From the NCBI GenBank assembly GCA_022650895.1, contig JALCQC010000002.1, positions 1 through 64,000 on the forward strand: a stretch of 64,000 nucleotides of DNA, given 5' to 3'. This document shows, one piece after another, positions 15,474-24,428 of this stretch. Numbering within the stretch: the stretch's first letter is position 1; each line of letters starts with the position of its first letter. The DNA is from Bifidobacteriaceae bacterium. Its GTDB lineage: Bacteria; Actinomycetota; Actinomycetes; Actinomycetales; Bifidobacteriaceae. The translations under genes were made by a program, and so were the position numbers. The notes under the pieces are model-generated. The model saw only the letters and a list, made by a program, of their open reading frames with translations, was not told the origin of the DNA and did no database searches.

Positions 15474-17258
15474 ATGACTCATCCCGCATTTCTTGATCAG
15501 CTGCCCAAGTTCGCGTTCTTCACCGGCAAGGGCGGCGTCGGCAAGACGTCGGCCGCCTGCGCGACAGCGCTGACCCTGGCAGATCGAGGCGAAACGGTGC
15601 TGCTTGTGAGCACGGACCCTGCCTCGAACATTGGACAGGTCTTCGGCCAGCCAATCGGCAACCGGATCACGCCCCTGAGCGCCGCTCCCGGTGTCGACGC
15701 CCTGGAGATCGACCCGGATGCAGCCGCCGCCGCATACCGTGAATCGATCATCAGCCCGGTACGTGGCCTGCTTCCAGAGCATGAGATTCAAGCGATGACC
15801 GAACAATTGTCCGGGTCCTGCACAACCGAGATCGCATCCTTCAATGAATTCGCCGACCTCATCGCCGATCCCGACCGCACCAGCGGCTACGACCACGTGC
15901 TTTTCGACACGGCCCCCACAGGCCACACCATCCGACTCCTGGAGCTACCCGGCGACTGGAGCCAGTTCATCGACGAAGGCAAGGGCGACACCTCCTGCCT
16001 GGGCCCCATGGCCGGCCTCGAATCACGCCGCACCGTCTACCGCGCCACGGTCAATGCGCTCTCCGACCCAGCCCGCACCGTGCTCGTGCTCGTCGCCCGC
16101 GCCCAGCACTCGGCCATCCACGAAGCCGAGCGCACCAGTCGGGAACTCACAGCTCTCGGCATGGGCAACCAGCATCTACTCATCAATGCCCTCATGCCCG
16201 ATCTCGACGACGATCCCTTGGCCGCCGCGATCCGCGACCAAGAGCACAGGGAACTCGCCGCACTCCCGAGCCGCCTCGCCCACCTGCCCCGCACCACGAC
16301 CACGCTGCACGCGAGCAACGTCGTAGGTGCCGACCAGCTCCGCGAGTTCTTCGCGGCCACTCTCACGCATCCCGTACATCCCACTGACCCCACCCGCGAA
16401 CCCCCCAGGGACTATCCACCCTTGGCAGACCTCGTAGACCAGTTGGCGGCGCAGACCCACGGCCTATTCATGACGCTGGGCAAAGGCGGAGTCGGCAAAA
16501 CGACCGTCGCCACGGCAATCGCCGTGGCCCTCGCCGAACGCGGCCGCGACGTACTACTCACCACGACCGATCCCGCGGGAAACCTCACTGACACGCTCAA
16601 TGGCACCGTCGCGAACCTCACCATCGCGAAGATCGATCCCGATCAGGCTCTGCGCGAGTATCAAAACGAAGTCATGGCCACCAAAGGAACCCGCCTTGAC
16701 GCGACAGGCCGCGCCCAACTGATGGAAGACCTGCAATCCCCCTGCACCCAGGAGGTCGCCGTCTTCCGCAAGTTCTCCGAAGCCATCCGGGAAGCACACG
16801 ATCGCATCGTCGTCATCGACACCGCGCCCAGCGGACACACGCTCCTGCTGCTCGACGCCACCGGCTCCTATCACCGCGAGATGCTCCATCAGATGGGGGA
16901 CAATCTCGTCGCCACCCCGCTGACACGGCTCCAGGACCCCGATTACACGAAGATGATCATCGTCACCCTGCCCGAGACGACACCAGTCCTCGAAGCCGAG
17001 CAACTGCAACGCGACCTCGAACGAGCATCCATCACCCCCTGGGCATGGGTCATCAACCGCTCGGTCGCCGCCGCACATCCCGCTTCCGCATTTCTCCAGA
17101 CCATCGCAGACGGGGAACTCCCCCAGATCAAACACGTCCAGCACCTGTCCGAACGCACCGCAGTCGTCCCCCTGCTGCCCACACCCCCTATCGGGCAGGA
17201 CAACCTGCACGATCTCAGCCAGAGCGCCCCCTTGGCGCGCTCCACCGCCACCCGCTAA
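15474..17258 (+). CDS. arsA: arsenite-stimulated pump ATPase ArsA, duplicated form
   Basis: 594 residues made of two homologous halves, each with its own P-loop: GKGGVGKTS near residue 18 and GKGGVGKTT near 340. Switch motifs FDTAPTGHT and IDTAPSGHT match. The three regulatory cysteines are present in GSCTTEIASF, TSCLGPM and QSPCTQEVA, corresponding to C113, C172 and C422 of E. coli ArsA. It energises arsenite export and receives As(III) from ArsD. ATG 15474 lies 29 bp after arsD. ArsA is classically paired with ArsB. Here the partner is an ACR3 permease, an arrangement known in several bacteria. Confidence 0.93.
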   Translation: MTHPAFLDQLPKFAFFTGKGGVGKTSAACATALTLADRGETVLLVSTDPASNIGQVFGQPIGNRITPLSAAPGVDALEIDPDAAAAAYRESIISPVRGLLPEHEIQAMTEQLSGSCTTEIASFNEFADLIADPDRTSGYDHVLFDTAPTGHTIRLLELPGDWSQFIDEGKGDTSCLGPMAGLESRRTVYRATVNALSDPARTVLVLVARAQHSAIHEAERTSRELTALGMGNQHLLINALMPDLDDDPLAAAIRDQEHRELAALPSRLAHLPRTTTTLHASNVVGADQLREFFAATLTHPVHPTDPTREPPRDYPPLADLVDQLAAQTHGLFMTLGKGGVGKTTVATAIAVALAERGRDVLLTTTDPAGNLTDTLNGTVANLTIAKIDPDQALREYQNEVMATKGTRLDATGRAQLMEDLQSPCTQEVAVFRKFSEAIREAHDRIVVIDTAPSGHTLLLLDATGSYHREMLHQMGDNLVATPLTRLQDPDYTKMIIVTLPETTPVLEAEQLQRDLERASITPWAWVINRSVAAAHPASAFLQTIADGELPQIKHVQHLSERTAVVPLLPTPPIGQDNLHDLSQSAPLARSTATR

Positions 17259-17283
17259 CCACGACATCAAAGGACACCACGCC

Positions 17284-18648
17284 ATGCGACTACTCATCAT
17301 CGGCGGCTCGGACGCCGGCATCATGGCCGGCCTGCGCGCCCGGCAACTCGACCCCCAGACCGACGTCACCCTCGTGGTCGCAGACCAGTACCCGAACTAT
17401 TCGATCTGCGGCATCCCCTACCACCTCGCCGGTGACGTGCCCGACTGGCACGACCTCGCCCACCGCGCCCAGGCTGACCTCGAAGCAGCCGGGCTTGCCC
17501 TGCGCCTCGGCACCCGCGCCACCAACATCGACGCCCCCGCTCACACGATCACCGTGACCACACCCGAGGGGGACCAAGACACGATCGGATACGACCGGCT
17601 CGTCGTGGCCACCGGAGCAGGACCCGCCGCCACCGGCATCACGGGCCTGACCGGCCCCGACACACTCGGCCCCGCAGACGGAGTGCATCAGCTTCACACC
17701 ATCGACCAGATGCACGGGGTCCAGCGCCACCTAACCACCGGGCATCCCCGCAGCGCCGTCATCATCGGCGCCGGCTACATCGGCCTGGAAATGGCCGAAG
17801 CCCTCACCCGGCGCGGCCTGGACGTGACCATGCTGCAACGCGGCCCTGAAGTCCTCTCGACCCTCGACGCCGACCTCGCCTCCCTCATCCACGACGAGCT
17901 CGCTCACCACGGCGTCCACGTGCACACCAACACCACCGTGCGCAGCGTCCAACGCGGCGAACACGGCCCAGTCGTCGTCAGCGACGGTCCCACCGGTCCA
18001 CAACAGATCAGAACCGATCTCATCATCGCCGTCGTCGGCGTGCGGCCCAACACAAGGCTGCTCACGTCTGCCGGAGCCACGACCGGGCCAGGCGCAGCGA
18101 TCGCCGTCGACGACCAGATGCGCACCGGCCTGCCCGATATCTACGCGGCCGGCGACGGTGTCACCACCAAGCACCGCCTACTCGGCGACACCTGGCTCCC
18201 CCTAGGCACCACCGCCCACAAGCAAGGCCGCATCGCCGGCGAGAACGCCATCGGCGGCAATGCCACCTTCGCAGGCATCCTTGGCACCCAAGTCGTCAAA
18301 GTCTTCAACCTGGTCGCCGCCCGGACCGGTCTCCGCGAGGCCGAAGCCCACGGCGCCGATCTGTCCGCCCGCTCGGTGACCGCCACCCCCGACGACCACA
18401 AGGCCTACTACCCAGGCTCCCATCCAATCACTATCCGGCTCACCGGAAACCCCACCACCGGCCAACTGCTCGGAGCCCAACTCGTCGGCACCTACGGCAC
18501 AGAGATCGCCAAACGCTCCGACGTACTTGCCACCGCCATCTTCGCCGGACTCACCATCCCGCAACTCTCCGACCTCGACCTCGCTTACACTCCACCACTC
18601 GCCGCACCATGGGATGCCATACAAGCAACCGCACAACACTGGCAGTAA
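17284..18648 (+). CDS. FAD-dependent pyridine nucleotide-disulfide oxidoreductase, CoA-disulfide-reductase-like
   Basis: 454 residues. N-terminal FAD motif LLIIGGSDAGIMAG (3-16). A single redox cysteine sits in NYSICGIPYH, the CoA-disulfide reductase/NADH oxidase signature. The NAD(P)H motif is AVIIGAGYIGLEMAEAL, and YAAGD is the second FAD site. A dimerisation domain fills the C-terminus. It is the last gene of the ars operon, 25 bp after arsA. Family members reduce low-molecular-weight disulfides or persulfides, so it may restore thiols consumed by arsenic. That is an inference from position. Similar flavoproteins recur in actinobacterial ars clusters. Confidence 0.85.
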   Translation: MRLLIIGGSDAGIMAGLRARQLDPQTDVTLVVADQYPNYSICGIPYHLAGDVPDWHDLAHRAQADLEAAGLALRLGTRATNIDAPAHTITVTTPEGDQDTIGYDRLVVATGAGPAATGITGLTGPDTLGPADGVHQLHTIDQMHGVQRHLTTGHPRSAVIIGAGYIGLEMAEALTRRGLDVTMLQRGPEVLSTLDADLASLIHDELAHHGVHVHTNTTVRSVQRGEHGPVVVSDGPTGPQQIRTDLIIAVVGVRPNTRLLTSAGATTGPGAAIAVDDQMRTGLPDIYAAGDGVTTKHRLLGDTWLPLGTTAHKQGRIAGENAIGGNATFAGILGTQVVKVFNLVAARTGLREAEAHGADLSARSVTATPDDHKAYYPGSHPITIRLTGNPTTGQLLGAQLVGTYGTEIAKRSDVLATAIFAGLTIPQLSDLDLAYTPPLAAPWDAIQATAQHWQ

Positions 18649-18835
18649 TCCTCCGAAGACGATGGTTTTCTAACATGGCTGCGCCATTCTGGCCACCATG
18701 TGGAGGACCGTTTGCCGACCGATTCATTACCGGCGCGGCGGTCCGAACCGCCAGACGCCATGGCCCGGACGTGCCGGCCGACCGCATGATTCTGAGCCTG
18801 ATCGCCGCCATCCGTCCCAGACAGGAGATCGAATA

Positions 18836-19132
18836 ATGGTGAGACCCGCTGAACGCGCTAGCGATCCGGAACTGTTCGACGAGATGGCATTCAGCCAGCG
18901 AGCCGTCGAGCTGGAGGCTGCCAGTCATCACGTCGTTCAGCTGTGCTTCAGTGAACCCGACTTTGGCACGCCCCCGGCCATGCGAGGGGCCATGGACGGC
19001 CGGCCCCTGCCCTACACGCCCGCACTCGGCCTGCCCGCACTGCGGCAGGCGATCGTCGGCAAAAGTTTGGTCCACGTTGCACGGGCGCGGATTACCAAGG
19101 CGAGTATTCACGACGGATCAAAGCACGACTGA
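18836..19132 (+). pseudogene. truncated PLP aminotransferase (N-terminal fragment)
   Basis: ATG 18836, behind CAGGAG, opens a frame whose first about 75 residues read like the start of a class I/II aminotransferase: ERAVELEAASHHV-type spacing, FSEPDFGTPPAMRGAM and YTPALGLPALRQAIVG. The match stops near 19062 and the next about 22 residues are unrelated. The lysine-bearing domain is missing, so no activity is expected. Its start overlaps the stop of a preceding short frame (TAATG), whose C-terminal tail RPRQEIE may be the end of another lost gene. This is a scar from transfer or recombination between the ars cargo and the AraC gene. Confidence 0.7.
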
Positions 19133-19160
19133 TTTCCCGGACGACCGCATCCTGGGGGTA

Positions 19161-20039
19161 TTGACGGCAATCGAAATGGTACGGACCATTCCCACGAATC
19201 GGGCAGTATTCGTGCATGCGAAAATCGTGCATGCCATGGCAGGCACCGTCGATATCGAGACCGCGCAGGGCACAAGCGTGCTCCTACCGGGGATGTCCTT
19301 GGCCCTTGGTAGCGGTCGGTGGTGCCGGATCAAGCCACAGCCGCGTGTGCGCCTGTGGACGGTATACATCGAGGAGGACCTTTTACGTCGGTGCATGGCA
19401 CGATTCTTTCCGGACCCGGACCGGGTGCGCGCGGGGCTTCATCCACGTGATTGGGATGGGCGACCGATCGTAATGTCCCCGGGATTGCCCGTTCTGCACC
19501 GCGTCGAACCCATATGGCGACAGTTGAGCGTCCTCAGAGACGGCGACCTGCCGCCGGAAGTCGTGGCTGTGCGCTCGATTGAGTTGTTCGCCCGATGGGT
19601 GGGGATCGTCCTGCCAACGTTTGTGACGAGCGAGCACATGGCGGAGGAATCTTCGTTTCGGACTCCGATCGAGGGCCGTCTCACGGATTCCTCGGCCATC
19701 GGCCAGATAGGGAAGGCGACCCGTCTCTTGCGCGAGCACATGGAGCAGCCGTGGACGGCATCAGGCTTAGCTCGTGCCGTCGCATTGTCGAGGTCTCAAC
19801 TGACACGCTTGTTCGTAATCCGGACCGGCATCGCGCCGATGCGTTTCCTGACCGAGGTCCGACTGACCGAGTTCACCCGTCTCATCGAGGAGACGGATCT
19901 ATCTGTGGCACTTGCAGCGCGAAAAGTCGGCTGGAGAGACGCAAGAGTGGCCTCGTCATGGTTCTCCAGACGATACGGGGCCACCCCTTCTCAGTATCGG
20001 ACCAAGCCGCATCCACATTGTGCGAACCACGTGGGTTGA
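19161..20039 (+). CDS. AraC family transcriptional regulator, start uncertain
   Basis: About 290 residues. The C-terminal 100 residues hold the two-helix-turn-helix AraC domain: LREHMEQPWTASGLARAVAL, SRSQLTRLFVIRTGIAPMRF and the final AARKVGWRDARVASSWFSRR. The N-terminal half is a ligand-domain type of region without a recognised ligand site. TTG 19161 has a G-rich stretch only 2 nt away. ATG 19176 has no ribosome site. Open frame continues upstream across the aminotransferase scar, so the true 5' end may be lost. Its target is unknown. It could control transfer or the neighbouring cargo. Confidence 0.75.
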   Translation: MTAIEMVRTIPTNRAVFVHAKIVHAMAGTVDIETAQGTSVLLPGMSLALGSGRWCRIKPQPRVRLWTVYIEEDLLRRCMARFFPDPDRVRAGLHPRDWDGRPIVMSPGLPVLHRVEPIWRQLSVLRDGDLPPEVVAVRSIELFARWVGIVLPTFVTSEHMAEESSFRTPIEGRLTDSSAIGQIGKATRLLREHMEQPWTASGLARAVALSRSQLTRLFVIRTGIAPMRFLTEVRLTEFTRLIEETDLSVALAARKVGWRDARVASSWFSRRYGATPSQYRTKPHPHCANHVG

Positions 20040-20306
20040 GACCGTAGCGCGAAGGTTGCTCTGCCGGTTCGCCACGGCAGCTCGTCGTTTGGCGCGGGAC
20101 TCTCGTCGGAAGACTCTGACAGGGTTGACCAGCCTCGACTTTCATTCGCGCAAAGAGTATATCGGATGGGACACGTCGGGTTCCGCGAGGCCTGACGGTC
20201 GCACCCATCCTCGTCTTCCGTTCTGGCCTTCGCTGACCCTCCCGGCGCACCTCATGGTCGCAAGGGTCACGGCGCATGCCGCCGGCCCCACCGAGAGGAG
20301 GACGCA

Positions 20307-21395
20307 ATGGCAACGGACGATGAGAGACGAGCGGCTCGGGATGCGAAGCTCGAAGAACTGCACGAGCAGCTGGTCGGCGCGGTCGAGCAGCTTGTCACAG
20401 GCGAGGACTGGGCGCGGGCGTTGTCGTTTGCGGCCCGGTTCCGTTCGCGCAGTTTCAACAACACTCTGCTGATCTGGGCGCAGCACCAGGCGGCGTTCGA
20501 GCGGGGTCGCGTCGCCGAGCCGTTCCCGACCTACGTGGCGGGCTACCGGCAGTGGCAGGGGTTGGACCGGCAGGTGGTCAAGGGCCAGGCGGGGTACATG
20601 ATTTTCGCCCCGGTGACGGCTCGCTTCGCCTCGGCGAACCCGTCGGACCCGCTCTCGTGGCGGCGTCTCGCCCCGCGTGAGAAGCGCAGGGCGGGCGAGG
20701 TGGAGCGCTCGCGGATGGTGGGCGTCAAGCCTGCCTACGTGTGGGATGTCAGTCAGACCGACGGCGCGCCGATCCCCGAGGCTCCCGCGCCGACGCTGCT
20801 GGAGGGTCAAGTTCCGGAGGGGTTGTGGGAGGGGCTTGCCGCGCAGGTGAGGGCCGCCGGGTTCGACCTGCTGCGCGTGCCCGATGCGTCCGCGATTCAC
20901 GGCGCGAACGGGGTCACCGACTACGCGGCGAAAACGGTCTCGGTGCGGGTGGATATGTCGGATGCCGCGCAGGTCAAGACGTTGGCGCATGAGCTGGCGC
21001 ATGTGCTGTTGCACGGCCCGGACAATCCGGAGGCGCGAGGACATCGCGGCGTCGGCGAGGTGGAGGCCGAGTCGGTGGCGCTGATGGTCGGCGCGGCCCA
21101 TGGCATGGACGCGAGCATCTACACGGTGCCCTACGTGTCGGGGTGGGCGTCCTCCGTGAAGGACGCCAGTCCGGTCGAGGTCGTCAAGGCCACCGGTGAG
21201 CGGGTGCGCAGGACGGCCACCGGGATTCTCGACCGGCTCGACACCCTCAAGGTGGGCGACGGCAACCCGCCCGGCCCCAGCCGGGAATCCCTGAACAGCG
21301 CGACACCCCAGCGCGCACCCCAGGCGACGGCTCCTTCCGTCGAGAACCAGCGGGCTAGGGCCGGTGAGCCGGTTGCTGCGGGACGGGGGCTGTGA
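20307..21395 (+). CDS. ArdC-like antirestriction protein with zinc metallopeptidase domain
   Basis: 362 residues. The N-terminal 100 residues resemble the ArdC single-stranded-DNA-binding domain (ALSFAARFRSRSFNNTLLIW, then GYRQWQGLDRQVVKGQAGY). A zinc peptidase motif HELAHVLLH lies near residue 232, followed by GEVEAESVALMVG, whose glutamate can be the third metal ligand. Such proteins travel with the transferred strand and protect incoming DNA from restriction. The ribosome site GAGAGGAGG precedes ATG 20307. The stop overlaps the PrimPol start. It is the first gene of a long co-directional maintenance and transfer block. Confidence 0.85.
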   Translation: MATDDERRAARDAKLEELHEQLVGAVEQLVTGEDWARALSFAARFRSRSFNNTLLIWAQHQAAFERGRVAEPFPTYVAGYRQWQGLDRQVVKGQAGYMIFAPVTARFASANPSDPLSWRRLAPREKRRAGEVERSRMVGVKPAYVWDVSQTDGAPIPEAPAPTLLEGQVPEGLWEGLAAQVRAAGFDLLRVPDASAIHGANGVTDYAAKTVSVRVDMSDAAQVKTLAHELAHVLLHGPDNPEARGHRGVGEVEAESVALMVGAAHGMDASIYTVPYVSGWASSVKDASPVEVVKATGERVRRTATGILDRLDTLKVGDGNPPGPSRESLNSATPQRAPQATAPSVENQRARAGEPVAAGRGL

Positions 21396-22303
21396 TGACC
21401 ATGTATCCACTCGTCTCCGCGTTTAGTGATCTCCGCCAAAGTTCTACCGTTGCTGCCCGTCAGCTCGCCGGGGCGGGTGTTCCGGTGTTCGCGTGCGTGC
21501 CGGGCGGGAAGCGTCCGCTGCTGGGTAGTCGCGGCTTCCTGGACGCCACCACCGACCGCGCCCAGATCGGCGCATGGTGGCGGCGGGTTCCGGACGCGAA
21601 CCTCGCAATTCCCACGGGCCGCGTGTCGGGGGTCGTCGTGGTAGATATCGATGTGCACGGCGTCAACGGGTTCGACGCCTTCCACACGGCTCGCGCCGTC
21701 GGGCTGTTGCCGAGGCCGTCGGTGGTGGTGCGCACGCCTTCGGGCGGCATGCACCTCTACTATCCCGCACGTCAGAGCATCGAGCAGCGGTCGTGGCAGG
21801 CCGCGAGGGCCGGAATCGACTTCCGGGGCGACGGCGGCTACATCATCACCCCGCCCTCCCGCGTCCGGGTTGACGGCGTGCTGCGGGCCTACGAGGCGGT
21901 CGAACTGCACGCGGACGCCACGACACCGGTGGATGCGGCACGGCTGCGGAACTTCCTCGATCCGAAACCACTCGAACGTACCCGCACCCTCCGTCCTGTG
22001 TGGTCTCGCGGAGGCGGGGTGGAGCGGATCGCTGCGTGGGTGGGCACGCTGGTGGAGGGCGAGCGGAACAGGGGCCTGTTCTGGGCGGCCTGCCGTCTGG
22101 CCGAGCAGGGGCTTGCCCCTGCGAACGCTCTGGACGTGCTGCGCTCCCCGGCGGAGGCGCTCGGCTTGTCGGAGCGGGAGGTCGTCACGACGGTGCGGTC
22201 CGCCTATCGCACCGTCCGGCCGGCGCCTGCTCGCTCGGCTTCGATGGCTGGCTCTTCCCGCCGTGACCCGCAGCGGGCCGCGCCGGACGGAAGGAGGCTC
22301 TGA
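21395..22303 (+). CDS. bifunctional DNA primase/polymerase (PrimPol) domain protein
   Basis: About 302 residues with an archaeo-eukaryotic-type PrimPol N-terminal domain: KRPLLGSRGFLDATTD, ANLAIPTGRVSGVVVVDID with the acidic DxD pair, then TPSGGMHLYY carrying the histidine. No helicase domain is attached. It probably primes replication or second-strand synthesis of the element after transfer. ATG 21395 overlaps the ardC stop; a GTG one codon earlier is also possible. The stop overlaps the DUF2637 start (TGATG). Confidence 0.85.
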   Translation: MTMYPLVSAFSDLRQSSTVAARQLAGAGVPVFACVPGGKRPLLGSRGFLDATTDRAQIGAWWRRVPDANLAIPTGRVSGVVVVDIDVHGVNGFDAFHTARAVGLLPRPSVVVRTPSGGMHLYYPARQSIEQRSWQAARAGIDFRGDGGYIITPPSRVRVDGVLRAYEAVELHADATTPVDAARLRNFLDPKPLERTRTLRPVWSRGGGVERIAAWVGTLVEGERNRGLFWAACRLAEQGLAPANALDVLRSPAEALGLSEREVVTTVRSAYRTVRPAPARSASMAGSSRRDPQRAAPDGRRL

Positions 22304-23094
22304 TGAGCGAGACATTGGGCCGCCGGTGGGCGGCGCGTACGGCTATCGCTGGGACGTGTCTGATCGCGTTCGGCGCGTTCTGGCTGTCCTTCACTGCCCT
22401 GGCCGACTTGGCCGCCCGCTCGGGCATCGCGTCTGGTCAGGCGTGGGCGTGGCCGCTGATCGTGGATGGCATCATCGTGGTCGCTACCGTCTCCGTCGTC
22501 GCCCTGGCCGGGCAGAAGGGCGCGTGGTACCCGTGGATGCTCCTAGGCGGCGGGGCGTTGATCTCGGTGACCGCGAACGCCGTGCACGCCGTCGTCTCCG
22601 CCGACACGGACGTGCCCAGTGTGCTCGCGGCGGCGGTCGCCGCCGTCCCACCCATCGTCCTGCTGGCGATCACCCACCTCACCGTGATCCTCACCAGAAA
22701 ACCCGACAACACCCCACTCGGGACGCCACGAGTCGCGGTCCATCAGGTATCGGTGCCAGCTGCCGTGCAGGACTTCGCAAACGACGAGGACGGGCCGGAG
22801 ATCGCTTCCGTCGAGCACATGCAGGTACTCGCGCCCACGCAGGACGTGCCCGAACTCGGACAGGCATCCAGCGAGAGCGATCCGTCCATTGCGGAGAACG
22901 TCAAGAACGAACTGCCTGTCGTGGAGTCCCCGTCGGATCGTCGGGAACGCGCGTGGGAGCTGCGGGAGGCGGGCTGGTCGAACAAGCGGATCGCCCGGCA
23001 GTTCGGGGTCCATGCCTCGACGGTGGGCCGCTGGTTCACCGGGAGACACCCATCCAACATCACCGAATCGGATAAGTCAGGAGATGAATCATGA
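22303..23094 (+). CDS. DUF2637 membrane protein with C-terminal helix-turn-helix
   Basis: 263 residues. Four hydrophobic segments fill the first about 130 residues (TAIAGTCLIAFGAFWLSFTA, then AWPLIVDGIIVVATVSVVAL, a glycine-rich third and a fourth ending ITHLTVIL), matching the DUF2637 (SpdA-like) pattern of actinobacterial plasmid-spread proteins. A polar linker leads to a helix-turn-helix at about 205-250: ERAWELREAGWSNKRIARQF then GVHASTVGRW. It is likely a membrane-anchored regulator or spread protein. ATG 22303 follows AAGGAGG, and its end overlaps the next gene. Confidence 0.8.
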   Translation: MSETLGRRWAARTAIAGTCLIAFGAFWLSFTALADLAARSGIASGQAWAWPLIVDGIIVVATVSVVALAGQKGAWYPWMLLGGGALISVTANAVHAVVSADTDVPSVLAAAVAAVPPIVLLAITHLTVILTRKPDNTPLGTPRVAVHQVSVPAAVQDFANDEDGPEIASVEHMQVLAPTQDVPELGQASSESDPSIAENVKNELPVVESPSDRRERAWELREAGWSNKRIARQFGVHASTVGRWFTGRHPSNITESDKSGDES

Positions 23095-23486
23095 ACGAAT
23101 ACACGGAACCAATGGAACCCGCCGCAACGCCTCGCGACCGCGAGGCTCCGACAGCGAAAGCCGCCGCCCCCGAAATCAGCGTGGTGCCGGATGCGGTCAG
23201 GCAGGCCGAATTGTCGAAACGAGTGGCCAGGGATCGGCTTGCGGTGGTGCGTGGTCGTGGGGTCGAGTGGGTGCGTGCCTCTGATCTGATCACGCGCGGC
23301 ACCAGCCGGGTCGCGGGGGCGGGTATCCGTTTCCATCAGGCGGTTGGCGCCCAGGTCCGGCGCGGTCTCGCGTCGGGGGTCAGGGCGGTGTCGCGGCGGG
23401 CGCGTGAGCTGCCGCCGGTCTCGGCGTTCGGGCGCCGCAACAGCTTGTCGATGGCGTCGTCTCGTTCCGGGGTGGGGATGCGGTGA
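23091..23486 (+). CDS. small basic hypothetical protein
   Basis: 131 residues. Acidic/proline-rich first 40 residues, then a strongly basic, arginine-rich second half. No domain was recognised. It overlaps the DUF2637 stop by 4 bp and has a clear ribosome site (CAGGAG), so it belongs to the same operon. Its composition would suit a nucleic-acid-binding accessory protein, but nothing in the sequence proves that. Confidence 0.65.
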   Translation: MNEYTEPMEPAATPRDREAPTAKAAAPEISVVPDAVRQAELSKRVARDRLAVVRGRGVEWVRASDLITRGTSRVAGAGIRFHQAVGAQVRRGLASGVRAVSRRARELPPVSAFGRRNSLSMASSRSGVGMR

Positions 23487-23570
23487 TGACCTATGAATGC
23501 CGTTCGACTGGTCTGGCCCCGCCAGCGCGGGGAGCCGGTGTGCACCTGGCGTGCAGGAGGTTCCCACACC

Positions 23571-24428
23571 ATGACAAGCACAACCACGAACACCGCCGCT
23601 CCCAGTGGGGGCGATGATTTCCGTACCAGTGAGGGCCTGCGCGCCCTGCTGATCCGGCTGCACGAGTCGGGTCGGGGCGCGTGGCGGCATGACCCGGTGG
23701 TGGATGAGCTGATGGCGTTCACCGCGCAGAAGTACGCCGCTTTGGCGCGCAAGCACGGGCTGGACCCATGGGAGGCCGCCGGGGCCGCGTTCGATGTGAT
23801 GCGCACCCGCGCCGCCCGCGCCGCCGCCGACCCGTGGGCGGTGGTCACGCATGCGGTGCGGATCACCTGCATCGCCGAGGAACGCGCCCAGGGCCTGCTG
23901 TGCTCTACCCACCAGGCGCGCCGCCCCCAGGTCTCCCGCTTCCACGACCCCGAACGCTTCTCCGAACGCGACAACCCGCTCGTGGATTATCATCCGGCGT
24001 TCCACATCCACGACGAGCACGCCGAGGAGGAGCCCGAGCAGGGGGACGCGGGGTCGGTGATCGCCGTCATCGAGGACGCCATCGCCCTGTTCACGCTGCT
24101 TGGCTGGCCCCACGGCACAGCGGAGGCGGCGATCAGCCACGTGTGCGACGCCCTCGCCCGTCTCGGCTCGCGCGTCTCCACCTACGAGGCATTGCGGCGG
24201 GACCGGCACGCCCGCGCCCTGCTGGATGTGCCCGCCGCGTCATGGGCGGCGATGCTGCGCGCCCTGCTCGGCAGCCCCGACACGGCCTATGCGGCCACCG
24301 GCCGGGGCCAGGGCATCCTGCTGCGCCTCCTGATCGGCCAAGGGCTGGCCGACCTGCTGGCCGACGACGAACTGGTCGCCGTGATCGTGCTGGCCGCGCC
24401 CGGCAGGCCGGACGCGCGAGGTGCCTGA
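23571..24428 (+). CDS. conserved element protein of unknown function
   Basis: 285 residues from ATG 23571, chosen because GCAGGAGG lies 8 nt upstream. The frame stays open 26 codons earlier, but that part is not needed. The first 120 residues are helical (SEGLRALLIRLHESGRGAWR, HGLDPWEAAGAAFDVMRTRA), somewhat like a replication or sigma-like helical bundle. The rest is alpha-helical and leucine-rich with an acidic middle. It is directly coupled to the ParB-like gene (ATGA overlap at 24428), which suggests a joint role in maintenance. I do not recognise the family by function. Confidence 0.75.
   Translation: MTSTTTNTAAPSGGDDFRTSEGLRALLIRLHESGRGAWRHDPVVDELMAFTAQKYAALARKHGLDPWEAAGAAFDVMRTRAARAAADPWAVVTHAVRITCIAEERAQGLLCSTHQARRPQVSRFHDPERFSERDNPLVDYHPAFHIHDEHAEEEPEQGDAGSVIAVIEDAIALFTLLGWPHGTAEAAISHVCDALARLGSRVSTYEALRRDRHARALLDVPAASWAAMLRALLGSPDTAYAATGRGQGILLRLLIGQGLADLLADDELVAVIVLAAPGRPDARGA

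Noticed and set aside
18609-18836. Short plus-strand frame ending in RPRQEIE
   Set aside because: Possibly the tail of a lost gene coupled to the truncated aminotransferase, but too short and unrecognised to call separately. Mentioned with the scar.
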